Source: JAVVEW01 sp032251045 (GTDB taxonomy: Bacteria > Pseudomonadota > Gammaproteobacteria > Methylococcales > Methylomonadaceae). From it: a stretch of 21,798 nt of DNA. The position numbers and the translations under genes are program-made. Shown here in pieces: positions 7,197 through 15,970 of this stretch (position 1 is its first letter; every line of letters starts with the position of its first letter). The stretch covers positions 1 through 21,798 of the forward strand of contig JAVVEW010000038.1 of NCBI GenBank assembly GCA_032251045.1. Reading direction: 5' to 3'. The notes under the pieces are model-generated. The model was given only the letters and a program-made list of their open reading frames with translations. It was not told the origin of the DNA and searched no databases.

Positions 7197-7931
7197 TCAG
7201 TCCTGCTCGATATTGAAGTAAGGTGGCATATTCTGAATATAAGCCAGATACATGGCATCGGCCATGGTCCACAACACATTCAGTTTGAATTTAAGAATAT
7301 CCAACATGCGTTCCTGCTGGGCGCGGGTTTGGTACCAGTCCAGGGTGATTTCAAGGCCGTGTTCGACATCGCGGCGGGCTTCGCTCAGGCGCTTGCGGAA
7401 ATATTGATAGCCTTGCTCTTCCACCCAGGGGTAATGCGTGGGCCAGTTGTCCAAACGCTGCTGGTGGATTTTCGGCGCGAACAATTCGGTCAGGGATGAA
7501 CTGGCCGCCTCGTGCCAGTCGCTGCGGCGGGCGAAATTGACATAGGCATCGACCGCGAAACGCACGCCCGGCAGAACATGTTGTTCCGACAATAATTCTT
7601 CGCGCGGCAAACCGACCGCTTCACCCAGGCGCAGCCAGGCTTCGATGCCGCCCGGATCGTCCGGGTGACCGTCATGGTCGAGAATGCGCTGAATCCAGAT
7701 CGCCCGGGTTTTGCGGTCGGGACAATTGGCCAGAATGTTGGCATCCTTGATCGGAATACTGAGCTGATAATAAAACCGGTTGGCCACCCAGCCCTGGATT
7801 TGCTGTTTGCTCAGCTTGCCCTCATTCATCAACACATGGTAGGGGTGATGAATATGGTAATACTTCTCCATGCCCCGAAGCTTTTGCTCGAATTGCTCGC
7901 GGCTCCAGGGGCGGGTTGCATCCTCGGTCAT
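7197..7931 (-). CDS. pqqC: PqqC, pyrroloquinoline-quinone synthase
   Basis: PqqC is the cofactor-free oxidase that carries out the final ring closure and eight-electron oxidation to PQQ. The 244-residue protein is of the usual size and helical throughout. It has YYHIHHPYHVLMN near 24-36, the family segment WVANRFYYQLSIPIKDANILANCPD, and LDHDGHPDDPGGIEAWLRLGEAVGL. AAGGAG lies eight bases before the ATG. Downstream it is followed at once by pqqD. Upstream, 88 bases with a REP-like hairpin separate it from pqqB. Confidence 0.97.
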   Translation of the reverse strand: MTEDATRPWSREQFEQKLRGMEKYYHIHHPYHVLMNEGKLSKQQIQGWVANRFYYQLSIPIKDANILANCPDRKTRAIWIQRILDHDGHPDDPGGIEAWLRLGEAVGLPREELLSEQHVLPGVRFAVDAYVNFARRSDWHEAASSSLTELFAPKIHQQRLDNWPTHYPWVEEQGYQYFRKRLSEARRDVEHGLEITLDWYQTRAQQERMLDILKFKLNVLWTMADAMYLAYIQNMPPYFNIEQD

Positions 7932-7986
7932 GTCAGGCTCCTTAACAGCATGTGGTGTTGGTAAAGGGTTGGTTTCAGTCAGGGAT

Positions 7987-8013
7987 GTAGGCCGGCGTTA
8001 AGCGCATCCGGCG
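7987..8013 (+). repeat. Palindromic repeat, family 4 (REP-like), copy 2
   Basis: GTAGGCCGGCGTTAAGCGCA then TCCGGCG is a shortened version of the element at 5596-5630. It lies between pqqB and pqqC, in the transcript of the pqq operon, where such hairpins are known in enterobacteria to tune mRNA stability between genes. Confidence 0.75.
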
Positions 8014-8019
8014 TTTTCA

Positions 8020-8931
8020 TTACAAAACAATTTCCAAACCGTCGAAAGCCGGCTCGATGCCATGTTGCGCTAAAGTTTGGTAGGCCGTGGAATCTTCATC
8101 CAGAATCGGGTTGGTGTTGTTGATGTGGATCAAGATTTTTCGGGTATCCGGTAATTGATTCAGCACCTCGATCATGCCGCCCGGCCCCGACTGCGGCAAA
8201 TGGCCAATGGAGCGGGCGGTTTTATGGCTGATGCCTTGACTGACCATTTCATCATCGGTCCAGAATGTGCCATCGACCATAACACAATCGGCTTGCTGCA
8301 TGGCGGCCATGACATGCGGTTCGATTTCGCCTAAGCCCGGCGCGTAATAGACTTTTTTGCCGGTGGAAATCTGCTCGATGATCACGCCGATATTGTCGCC
8401 TTCATGCGGATCGTTGCGGTGCGGCGAATACGGCGGCGCCTTGCTTTTCAGGGCTTGGGTGTAAAAACGCAAGTCCTCGATACCGGGAATGGTGAAACCG
8501 GAACCGTCGGTGGGAATCGGATGATGGTTGACCGTGCAATAGTCCTTGAGCATGGTGAAAACCGGAAAGCCGGTACTCAAATCCTGTCTGACCATGTCGG
8601 TACAGTAAATATCCAGCGGCTTGCCTTCACGCAAAATCAATAGCCCGGTGCTGTGGTCGATCTGGCTGTCGATCAGCATGATCGCCTTGATGCCGGTATC
8701 GCGTACTCCGGTTTTCGGCTGAATGGCGGGAAATTGTTCTAATTGTTGGCGGATATCCGGCGAGGTGTTGAACAATAGCCAGTTTTTGTCATCGCTGCTG
8801 ACGGCAATGGACGATTGCGTGCGCGCCTTGCCGTTGAAGGTGCCGTGACGCAGCCGGTGGCAGTTATCGCAATTGCAGTTCCACTGCGGAAACCCGCCGC
8901 CCGCGCCTGAGCCAAGTACATGTATTTTCAT
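8020..8931 (-). CDS. pqqB: PqqB, metallo-beta-lactamase-fold enzyme of PQQ synthesis
   Basis: PqqB is an iron-dependent hydroxylase of the metallo-beta-lactamase fold acting on the cross-linked Glu-Tyr intermediate. The protein is 303 residues with the exact family N-terminus MKIHVLGSGAGGGFPQWNC, then NCDNCHRLRHG, giving the CXCX2C zinc site (C19, C21, C24). DSQIDHSTGLL, MVDGTFWTDDEM and IHINNTNPIL follow. It is the first gene of the unit. PqqA would normally precede it but none is seen. Confidence 0.97.
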   Translation of the reverse strand: MKIHVLGSGAGGGFPQWNCNCDNCHRLRHGTFNGKARTQSSIAVSSDDKNWLLFNTSPDIRQQLEQFPAIQPKTGVRDTGIKAIMLIDSQIDHSTGLLILREGKPLDIYCTDMVRQDLSTGFPVFTMLKDYCTVNHHPIPTDGSGFTIPGIEDLRFYTQALKSKAPPYSPHRNDPHEGDNIGVIIEQISTGKKVYYAPGLGEIEPHVMAAMQQADCVMVDGTFWTDDEMVSQGISHKTARSIGHLPQSGPGGMIEVLNQLPDTRKILIHINNTNPILDEDSTAYQTLAQHGIEPAFDGLEIVL

Positions 8932-9013
8932 AAAGCCTGATGAGTTAAGTTTGAAGCGCCGGTCAATGTTTGAGATTGTTTGTCAGCCACTGGCTTGACC
9001 CGGCAAATCAGCC

Positions 9014-9040
9014 ATTATAAACGCATAGCGGGTTTGTTAA
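9014..9040 (-). promoter_or_regulatory. Possible sigma-70 promoter of pqqBCDE
   Basis: On the minus strand a perfect -10 TATAAT lies at 9014-9019, about 83 bases before the pqqB ATG. TTAACA at 9035-9040 is a plausible -35 but the spacer is only 15 bases, shorter than the usual 17. The call rests mainly on the -10 and the position. Confidence 0.4.
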
Positions 9041-9108
9041 GCAAACACCGGCCTTGCTTCTATCGCTGTCGAGGCCGAGACGCTCGCGCGCCCGGCAGGC
9101 TCACAGGC

Positions 9109-10481
<1,373 letters not shown>

Positions 10482-10485
<4 letters not shown>

Positions 10486-12248
10486 CGTTCGGACTCCGTT
10501 TGTTGCATCGGCAACGTCATCACAAAACAGGCGCCGGTGGGCTGATGATCGGTGACCTGGATTTGGCCATGATGCGCCAGCACGATTTGCTGCACTACGG
10601 TCAAACCCAGGCCAATGCCTTGTTCCCGGCCAGTATAAAACGGCTCGAAAATGCGTTCTTTCAGGTCATCGGCAATGCCCGGCCCGGTATCGCAAACCTG
10701 ACAATGCCAGCATTCATCCTGGGCCTGAACAATCACCTGAATTTCGCCGTCTGGGGTAATGTGTTGCAAGGCATTCATGATTAAATTCAAAAAAAGCTGC
10801 GTCAGATGGTCTTTGTCGCACATGATGGAAATGGGGCGGTCGGGGCAGGTCATGGTTAAGGTCACGCCTTTGCTGTCGGCCTTGGTTTTTAACAGATTCA
10901 AGGTGTGTTCAATAATGTCGGCCAGGTCATGCCGTTGATAATTGGGCGGCCTGGGACGTGCGCATTCCAGCAACAAGGTGACCAACTGGTTCATGCGCCG
11001 GGTCTCGGTGAGTATGAATCCGATCATTTCCTGACCGACATCCGACAGGTTGGGCTCGCGTTGCAACAGCTGCGCCGACGATTGCAAAATGCCCAGCGGC
11101 GTTCGCACTTCATGCGCCAGACTGGCAGCCATTTCTCCAACCACCGCCAATTTGGTGGCACGCACCACATCGCGCCGGGACTGCTCCAGATGCGCGATCA
11201 TGGCGCCAAACTGGTCACTGAGTTCGCCAATTTCACCATCCGCATGAATGTCCGGAAACGTGACCGCCCGACCGGTCATAAATTCCCGGGTGAAGCCGGC
11301 CAATTGCACAATTGGCCGGGCCAGACGTTTTGACATCCACCAAGCCAGCGCCATGCCAAGCAGCAAGGTCAGGCCGAGAAATAACAACAATACGCCCCAC
11401 AAGCGGGTGATTTTAGACAGCTCATAGGCCTCGGGCTGAAACACCACCATGGTCCAGCCAAAGCCTGGGAAGGTCAGATAGCCTTTTGAGCGCGCATAAC
11501 CGGCCAATTGGGTGGGAAAGGGCTCCTCATCTGCAGATAAGGTAAACGCACCTTTAGCCTGCGTGAACTGGGGCCAATGCCCCGGCCATTGCTGGAAACG
11601 TTTGAAGCGGTCGCCAAAATTGCCCAGCATGGCCAGAATACGATTGTTGTGGTCGAGCAACAAGGCATTGGTATGGACTTCCGCCAGCGGCGTGGTCATT
11701 TGCCGAATGATTTCACTCCACTCCAGACCGGCATACAAAATGCCCAAGGTTTCCCGGGTAAACGCATCGGGTAACGTTATCGACAGATACAGAAATTCCG
11801 GTGTTCGTTCAATGGCTTTAACGGCAATACGGTGCTGATTGAAATCGATAATCTGCCAGTCAGGTAAGGTCGGGTAAATCTGGCCAATCATGTCGGGACT
11901 GCTGGCGGCGATGATCTGCTGCTGGTTGTCGGTGGCGAACAATTGACCATAAACGCCGCCATAACCGGCGCTCAGTTCATGGAAAAATTGCGCCAGACGT
12001 TTATCGACATCGCGGGTATGCAAATCCTGCATGACTTCCAGGCGCTGCCACAAAACCAAATCTTTCATGCGCTCGAACAACTCGCTGTCGATGTGGTGAA
12101 TCAGGCTGGCCGCTTGTGCTTTCAGCATGTTTTCGGTGTTGACATGCAAGGTGTCGCGCAAGTGTACGAACACCATCAGCGAAAACAGCAGGGCAGAAAG
12201 TAAGGTTATAATGATGTAAGAAATCAGCAACGTGCTGCGTATGGTCAT
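10482..12248 (-). CDS. Membrane sensor histidine kinase with periplasmic sensor domain
   Basis: The protein has 588 residues. A first membrane helix (about 8-29) and a second (285-304) enclose a periplasmic domain of about 250 residues, the size of a double-Cache sensor. A HAMP linker follows (about 305-358), then the HisKA dimerisation helix with the phospho-accepting H379 in SLAHEVRTPLG, and an ATPase domain with N box NLIMNALQH, G1 DTGPGIADD, F box FEPFYTG and G2 GIGLGLTVV. It most likely phosphorylates the NtrC-type regulator encoded next. The ligand is not evident. The divergent porin/binding-protein genes 37 bases away suggest that the signal relates to what those proteins handle. Confidence 0.93.
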
Positions 12249-12285
12249 TCCTTTTTTGCCCGCCTTCCTGTCTTAAAAAGGTTTA

Positions 12286-13344
12286 ATGCTAAAGCCTGCT
12301 TTATTGTACACAATCCGGGTTCTGCTCATTGTCCTGTTCAGCACTCATGCCGCCTATGGCCAAACTGACGACCATGCGGCCATGCGCTATCTGTGGGGGC
12401 GGGGACTTTCGGTGCCTGCGCTGAATCTCAATCTGGGGGGGTATACGGAAGCGGCAGTCAAGGCGCCCGAGCGCGGCGACAGTGAGCTGGTACTGGAAGA
12501 TTTGTCACTGTTTATCAGCTGGATGCCGTTCAGCCAACTGCGTTTCTTTGCTGAAATCGAACTGGAAGACTGGTTATCGACGCGCCGTGTGCGCAGCCTT
12601 GAGGCGGCGCTGTCGCCGGAACGTTATTATTTCGATTGGCTGGTCACGCCGGCATTCACCCTGCGCCTGGGCAAATATCTGACCCCGGTCGGTCGCTGGA
12701 ACGTTATTCATGCCGCGCCGCTGGTCTGGACGACGAACCGCCCCTTGGTCACAAAAAATGAATTATTCAACACCCATGGTACCGGTGTCATGGGCCATTA
12801 CAGCCGTTTGCTGAATGATCGCAACCTTGAGCTGACCGTGTATCTGGACGATTCCGAACACCTGGAGCCGAGAAAGCGGCAGCCGCATTTTGAACAAGCC
12901 GCAGGTCTGCGCCTGAATTACGAATGGCTGGATAACCTGGAAATCGGCGCCTCATATCTGGCCTATCGCAATCGCCTTCAGGGCGTTGACAACGATCAAC
13001 ATATTTTCGGCGTGGATATGTCATGGCGACGACGTGATTATGAAGTCATGGCCGAATGGGTGTACCGCAAAGGTGATAAGGCGAACGATTATGAAACCGG
13101 CGGGTACGCGCAAGGCGTGGCGCCGTTAGGTCATAAAGTCTATGCCGTCGGCCGCTATGAATATCTCAATGGCCGGCATGTACAAGACCAGGCCGCGTTT
13201 GATCTGGATGCGCATATCGGCGTGATGGGCCTGGCCTGGCGTCCTTACACGCCGCTGGTGTTGAAAACCGAATACCGTTTCGGCGACGGCAACGAATCGG
13301 TTGCGCCGTCCGGTTTTTTTGCCTCCTTTGCCATGTTTTTCTGA
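12286..13344 (+). CDS. Putative outer-membrane porin-like beta-barrel
   Basis: The 352-residue protein has an N-terminal signal peptide (positive MLKPALLYTIR, hydrophobic run, likely cleavage after AYG). The rest has alternating strand character, and the C-terminus is FFASFAMFF, the aromatic end read by the BAM machinery. LRLGKYLTPVGRWN and HAAPLVWTTNRPLV resemble porin families related to OprP/O or short carbohydrate or anion porins, but I cannot name the substrate. AAGG lies a few bases before the ATG. It is divergent from the kinase with only 37 bases between starts, and its TGA overlaps the ATG of the next gene by one base, so both are one unit. Confidence 0.75.
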   Translation: MLKPALLYTIRVLLIVLFSTHAAYGQTDDHAAMRYLWGRGLSVPALNLNLGGYTEAAVKAPERGDSELVLEDLSLFISWMPFSQLRFFAEIELEDWLSTRRVRSLEAALSPERYYFDWLVTPAFTLRLGKYLTPVGRWNVIHAAPLVWTTNRPLVTKNELFNTHGTGVMGHYSRLLNDRNLELTVYLDDSEHLEPRKRQPHFEQAAGLRLNYEWLDNLEIGASYLAYRNRLQGVDNDQHIFGVDMSWRRRDYEVMAEWVYRKGDKANDYETGGYAQGVAPLGHKVYAVGRYEYLNGRHVQDQAAFDLDAHIGVMGLAWRPYTPLVLKTEYRFGDGNESVAPSGFFASFAMFF

Positions 13345-13820
13345 TGTGCATGAGCAAGCAAATCCCGGTGTTGCTAATCCTGTTATTGGGCGTCTGCCCG
13401 GTGCAGGCGGCTGATATTGCCGTCATCGTGGGCCGTGATACGCCGGAAATAACCCTGACCCCCGCCCAACTGGAAAACATTTTCCGCAAAAAAACCCGGC
13501 TCACCCCTTGGAGCCAGGCTTGGGTGCCGGTCAATCTTCATGCTAACCATCGTCTGCGTCGGGCGTTTTCCCTGCAACTGTTTGAGCAACCGCCCGAGCA
13601 ACAGGAGGAGTTCTGGAACATTCAGTACTTTAACGGCATCACACCGCCTTATGTGGTGACGTCGGAAGAGGCGGTATTACGTTTTGTCACCGACACCCCC
13701 AATGCCATCGGCTATGTGCTGGATTGTCATCTCGATGCTCGGGTCAAAGTGCTGCTGCGCTTAACTGCGCCTGAGCATTCGCTGCCCTGTGTGCCAGGAC
13801 ATGCCGAGGTCAAGCCCTGA
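13344..13820 (+). CDS. Periplasmic binding-protein-like (PstS-related) small protein
   Basis: This is a 158-residue exported protein: the signal peptide MCMSKQIPVLLILLLGVCPVQA is followed by ADIAVIVGRD. The pattern ITLTPAQLENIFRKK, W...VPVNL, R.AFS, and FWN...FNG, then AIGYV, matches the half-size phosphate-ABC-transporter substrate-binding-like proteins that occur beside porins and two-component systems. No ABC permease is in the window, so it may be a sensor partner or a scavenging protein and not a transporter subunit. An in-frame ATG two codons later is an alternative start. It is the last gene before a 615-base gene-free stretch. Confidence 0.7.
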   Translation: MCMSKQIPVLLILLLGVCPVQAADIAVIVGRDTPEITLTPAQLENIFRKKTRLTPWSQAWVPVNLHANHRLRRAFSLQLFEQPPEQQEEFWNIQYFNGITPPYVVTSEEAVLRFVTDTPNAIGYVLDCHLDARVKVLLRLTAPEHSLPCVPGHAEVKP

Positions 13821-13862
13821 GCCGATCAACACCCATCGTAACCGGCTTCCCCCTTTTGCAAA

Positions 13863-14068
13863 GGCTATGTTTGCGTTAACAGTTGAGACTCGGCTGCCCG
13901 CCCCATAGCAGCTTGTAAGATCAATTCGTAGGTTGGGCAAAGCGGCAGCGTGCCCAACAAATACCGGCGCCCATATTGGGCGCGTCACTTTTTGTTCCTT
14001 TGCCCAACCTACCATACTTCTTCAAAAGGCCGAAAGTTCACATTCAACTATTTAGTGCGAACATAGCC
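13863..14068. mobile_element. 206-bp MITE-like element with inverted ends and 8-bp target duplication
   Basis: The ends are GGCTATGTTTGCGTTAAC on the left and, read inward on the other strand, GGCTATGTTCGCACTAAA on the right, with similarity going on to AGTTGA. TTTGCAAA (13855-13862 and 14069-14076) directly flanks both ends as the target duplication. There is no transposase inside. It carries a reverse family 1 repeat at 13928-14012. An 8-bp duplication and a GGC terminus would suit an IS1595-like parent, but this is a guess. Confidence 0.8.
13928..14012 (-). repeat. Palindromic repeat, family 1, copy 3 (inside the MITE)
   Basis: Read on the minus strand it aligns nearly end to end with copy 1 at 4372-4454, including GGAAC, GTGACG, GCGCCGG and GTTGGGCACGCTGCCGC. 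It fills about 40% of the MITE. Confidence 0.85.
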
Positions 14069-14145
14069 TTTGCAAAGGGGGATTGAGGAGGATTTTTTAG
14101 GTGGCCAGCCATTGCAGTTGAATGGGACAAGGCAGTCTCCGATTC

Positions 14146-14170
14146 GGTGGATGCGCTTTGCTTATCCACC
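14146..14170. repeat. GGTGGAT/ATCCACC hairpin
   Basis: GGTGGAT and ATCCACC are inverted around GCGCTTTGCTT. Only one copy is in the window. It may be a fifth palindromic repeat family or a binding site. Confidence 0.5.
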
Positions 14171-14186
14171 CTACGAAACGGGTTGT

Positions 14187-14253
14187 GCATTTTGTGCGCC
14201 TGCAAAATTGGTAGACTCTGCAAAAATGGTAGGATTTTGCTTGCTTTAAGCAA
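14187..14253. promoter_or_regulatory. Cluster of GCAAAAT-type dyads, possible enhancer for a sigma-54 activator
   Basis: ATTTTG at 14189, GCAAAAT at 14202, GCAAAAAT at 14220 and ATTTTGC at 14234 form two successive inverted pairs, followed by the perfect palindrome TTGCTTTAAGCAA at 14241-14253. They lie roughly 100-165 bases upstream of the -24 element at 14353, the normal distance for NtrC-type upstream activating sequences. The function is inferred. Confidence 0.45.
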
Positions 14254-14352
14254 TGATAGCGTCTTTCGTAATCTCGAAGATAGTCAGCTTTTTTCTGTCT
14301 AAGAGGCTGTTTTAGAAGTGAAAAAATAATTCCCCGCAACAAGCAGCCAAGC

Positions 14353-14369
14353 TTGGCACGCCTTCTGCC
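14353..14369 (+). promoter_or_regulatory. Sigma-54 (RpoN) promoter upstream of the redox module
   Basis: TTGGCACG, four bases, then CTGCC gives a -24 GG and a -12 GC separated by exactly ten bases, against the consensus YTGGCACG-N4-TTGCW. Transcription would start near 14379, about 57 bases before the ATG at 14436, which has its own AAGGAG. Only the first T of the -12 element departs from the consensus core. Confidence 0.75.
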
Positions 14370-14435
14370 TTATCTCCTGTGTCCGGTTCACATTCTGAAC
14401 CGCAACGATCCCTAAACCCTTCAAGGAGATAACTG

Positions 14436-15410
14436 ATGCAATTTTCCCTAAAACCTTTGGCACTGGCATTCAGTGTGGCCATGTTTACCGGCTCCGTCAC
14501 AGCGGACGTTCGCTTAGAGCGCAGCGTGGTGGGCAACCAGTCCGATGATTTCGTGCGTGCGACCGGTGTTTTTAACCAAACCGTTGCAGGTGATCTTTAC
14601 CTGGCGGTCGGCGTTGGACAAAGTTTGTTGTTTTTTACCGCCGATGGACAATTGGTGACATCGCCCGAGCCCATACAAAGTAACCAGGAATTTACCGGCG
14701 AGTTGCCGTTGTTAAACCTCAATGTCAACGGCGTACCGGCAGGGCGTTATCCGCTGTATCAGGTCATCACTAATCCTGGTGCCGATCCTTTGAACTTCCA
14801 GAACTGGATTGGCGGTCTAGGCGGCTTGACCGTGCGTAATATCTCGATTGGTTTGCCTACTGAAGTCAATCGTGATTTCGATGGTGACGGTTTCCCGGAT
14901 GATGACCTCGATCATGATGGTTTCCATGATGACGACCGGGATCGCGATGGCTATTCTGACGATGATTCCGACCGCGATGGCTTTCATGATGATGATCGGG
15001 ATGGCTTTGATGATGATTCCGATCGCGATGGCTTTGATGATGATCGCGATAGCTTTGATGATGATCGGGATGGCTTCGATGACGATGCTTCCGACCGCGA
15101 TGGTTTTGACGATGACGATGACGGTGATGACGATAGAAATGACGACCGGGACGATGATGACTTCATTCCCACAGGCCCGATCAATCAAAGCAGCGCTGAA
15201 TTAGGCCGGGAGCTGTATGTGCGTTCCGGTTGCGCGGCGTCAACCTGTCACGATGCCGACCCTAGGCGTAATGTCAACGATGTTCTGGATGGTCGTGATT
15301 GGCGTGAAACCCGTGAGTCGATTGATAAAAATGAAGGCGGCATGGGCTTCCTGAACTTTCTGACCGATGCTGAATTGCAGCAAATCGCCGAATATCTGCG
15401 CGCTGTATAA
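14436..15410 (+). CDS. Exported Asp-rich protein with a C-terminal CX4CH cytochrome c-like domain
   Basis: The protein is 324 residues: a signal peptide (about 1-23, cleavage near VTA-DV), a beta-rich N-terminal domain (24-145), an Asp-rich tract (147-242) of repeated DRDGFDDD units, and a C-terminal domain (250-324). The tract resembles calcium-binding DxDxDG or thrombospondin type 3 repeats. The last domain has the build of a small class I cytochrome c: ELGRELYVRSGC at the front, CAASTCH as haem-binding motif (C266, C271, H272), a possible axial Met at 303 (GGMGF), and the closing helix LTDAELQQIAEYLRAV. The motif has four residues between the cysteines instead of two. AAGGAG lies seven bases before the ATG. 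A sigma-54 promoter is upstream and a terminator-like hairpin downstream. I know no named family for the whole protein. Confidence 0.8.
   Translation: MQFSLKPLALAFSVAMFTGSVTADVRLERSVVGNQSDDFVRATGVFNQTVAGDLYLAVGVGQSLLFFTADGQLVTSPEPIQSNQEFTGELPLLNLNVNGVPAGRYPLYQVITNPGADPLNFQNWIGGLGGLTVRNISIGLPTEVNRDFDGDGFPDDDLDHDGFHDDDRDRDGYSDDDSDRDGFHDDDRDGFDDDSDRDGFDDDRDSFDDDRDGFDDDASDRDGFDDDDDGDDDRNDDRDDDDFIPTGPINQSSAELGRELYVRSGCAASTCHDADPRRNVNDVLDGRDWRETRESIDKNEGGMGFLNFLTDAELQQIAEYLRAV
14874..15161 (+). repeat. Tandem degenerate coding repeats for the Asp-rich tract
   Basis: Units of about 15-27 bases built on GATCGCGATGGCTTTGATGA recur with small length changes, all in frame, so the tract can grow or shrink by recombination or slippage without breaking the gene. 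Confidence 0.85.
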
Positions 15411-15431
15411 GTGCTTTTCTCGTGTGGTTCC

Positions 15432-15455
15432 GGAACAAGGATGTTCCCTTTTTTT
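15432..15455 (+). terminator. Intrinsic terminator-like hairpin after the cytochrome gene
   Basis: GGAACA-AGGA-TGTTCC is a perfect six-base stem followed by C and seven T. It lies 21 bases after the TAA at 15408-15410. The stem is short, so read-through into the next gene, only 17 bases further on, is likely. Confidence 0.6.
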
Positions 15456-15472
15456 ACAACACTGAACTTATG

Positions 15473-15970
15473 ATGCCAAGTAAATTTTTACTGATCGTGC
15501 TGGCGATAACCGGGTTCATGCAATCGGCACTGGCGGTCTCGGTGGGCGAGCCGGCTCCTATCGTTACCTTGCCATCGCTTACCGGTGACGCGGATGTCGC
15601 GCTAGACCAATTCCGCGACAAAGTGGTGTATCTGGACTTTTGGGCTTCCTGGTGTGCGCCGTGCCGAACGTCGTTCCCGATTTTGCAAAGCTGGCAGCAA
15701 AAATATCAGGAGCAGGGCTTTACCGTGGTCGCCATCAATCTGGATGAAGACAAAGACGCGGCGCTGCGTTTTTTACAACACTACCCGGTCACCTTTACCA
15801 CTTTGCGTGATGCCCAGGAACATTGGGCCGAAGTGTATGCCATTGAAGCCATGCCGACCTCATTTTTAATTAACCGTCAGGGCGTGATCCACAGCGTGCA
15901 TTCCGGCTTTACCGAAACCGGCGCAACGGCTTTGGAACAACAAATCCAGCAGCTGTTACGTCAGCCATGA
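15473..15970 (+). CDS. TlpA-like periplasmic thiol-disulfide oxidoreductase
   Basis: From the ATG at 15473 the product is 165 residues with signal peptide MPSKFLLIVLAITGFMQSALA. The thioredoxin fold carries the redox pair in WASWCAPCR (C61, C64) and the cis-Pro loop in EAMPTSFLI. TlpA/ResA-like proteins reduce disulfides outside the cytoplasm, often haem-binding cysteines of apocytochrome c or metal-site cysteines, and are re-reduced by CcdA or DsbD. Both types of partner are nearby: a cytochrome-like gene before it and dsbD after it. The frame is open to a GTG at 15422, but that part spans the terminator hairpin; an ATG at 15470 is equally possible. Its stop overlaps the next gene by ATGA. 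Confidence 0.88.
   Translation: MPSKFLLIVLAITGFMQSALAVSVGEPAPIVTLPSLTGDADVALDQFRDKVVYLDFWASWCAPCRTSFPILQSWQQKYQEQGFTVVAINLDEDKDAALRFLQHYPVTFTTLRDAQEHWAEVYAIEAMPTSFLINRQGVIHSVHSGFTETGATALEQQIQQLLRQP

Larger units (their letters stand above)
13847..14098 (+). repeat. Family 3 palindromic repeat split by a MITE
   Basis: TTCCCCCTTTTGCAAA (13847-13862) and TTTGCAAAGGGGGATTGAGG (from 14069) together make a family 3 element like that at 5688-5726. The 206-bp MITE lies between the halves and TTTGCAAA is present on both sides. Confidence 0.8.

Noticed and set aside
12207..12212. TATAAT on the plus strand as the porin promoter
   Set aside because: No acceptable -35 lies at 16-18 bases before it, and it is inside the kinase coding sequence, so the match may be chance.
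14817..15204. Long open frames on other strands and phases of the Asp-rich tract
   Set aside because: They are low-complexity by-products of the GATGAT-type repeats; only the frame from 14436 has a signal peptide, a ribosome-binding site and a folded C-terminal domain.
15910..15933. FTETGATA in the TlpA-like protein as a second flavinylation site
   Set aside because: The TGAT core fits, but the required Asp three residues earlier is Phe, and the segment is the normal last strand and helix of the thioredoxin fold.
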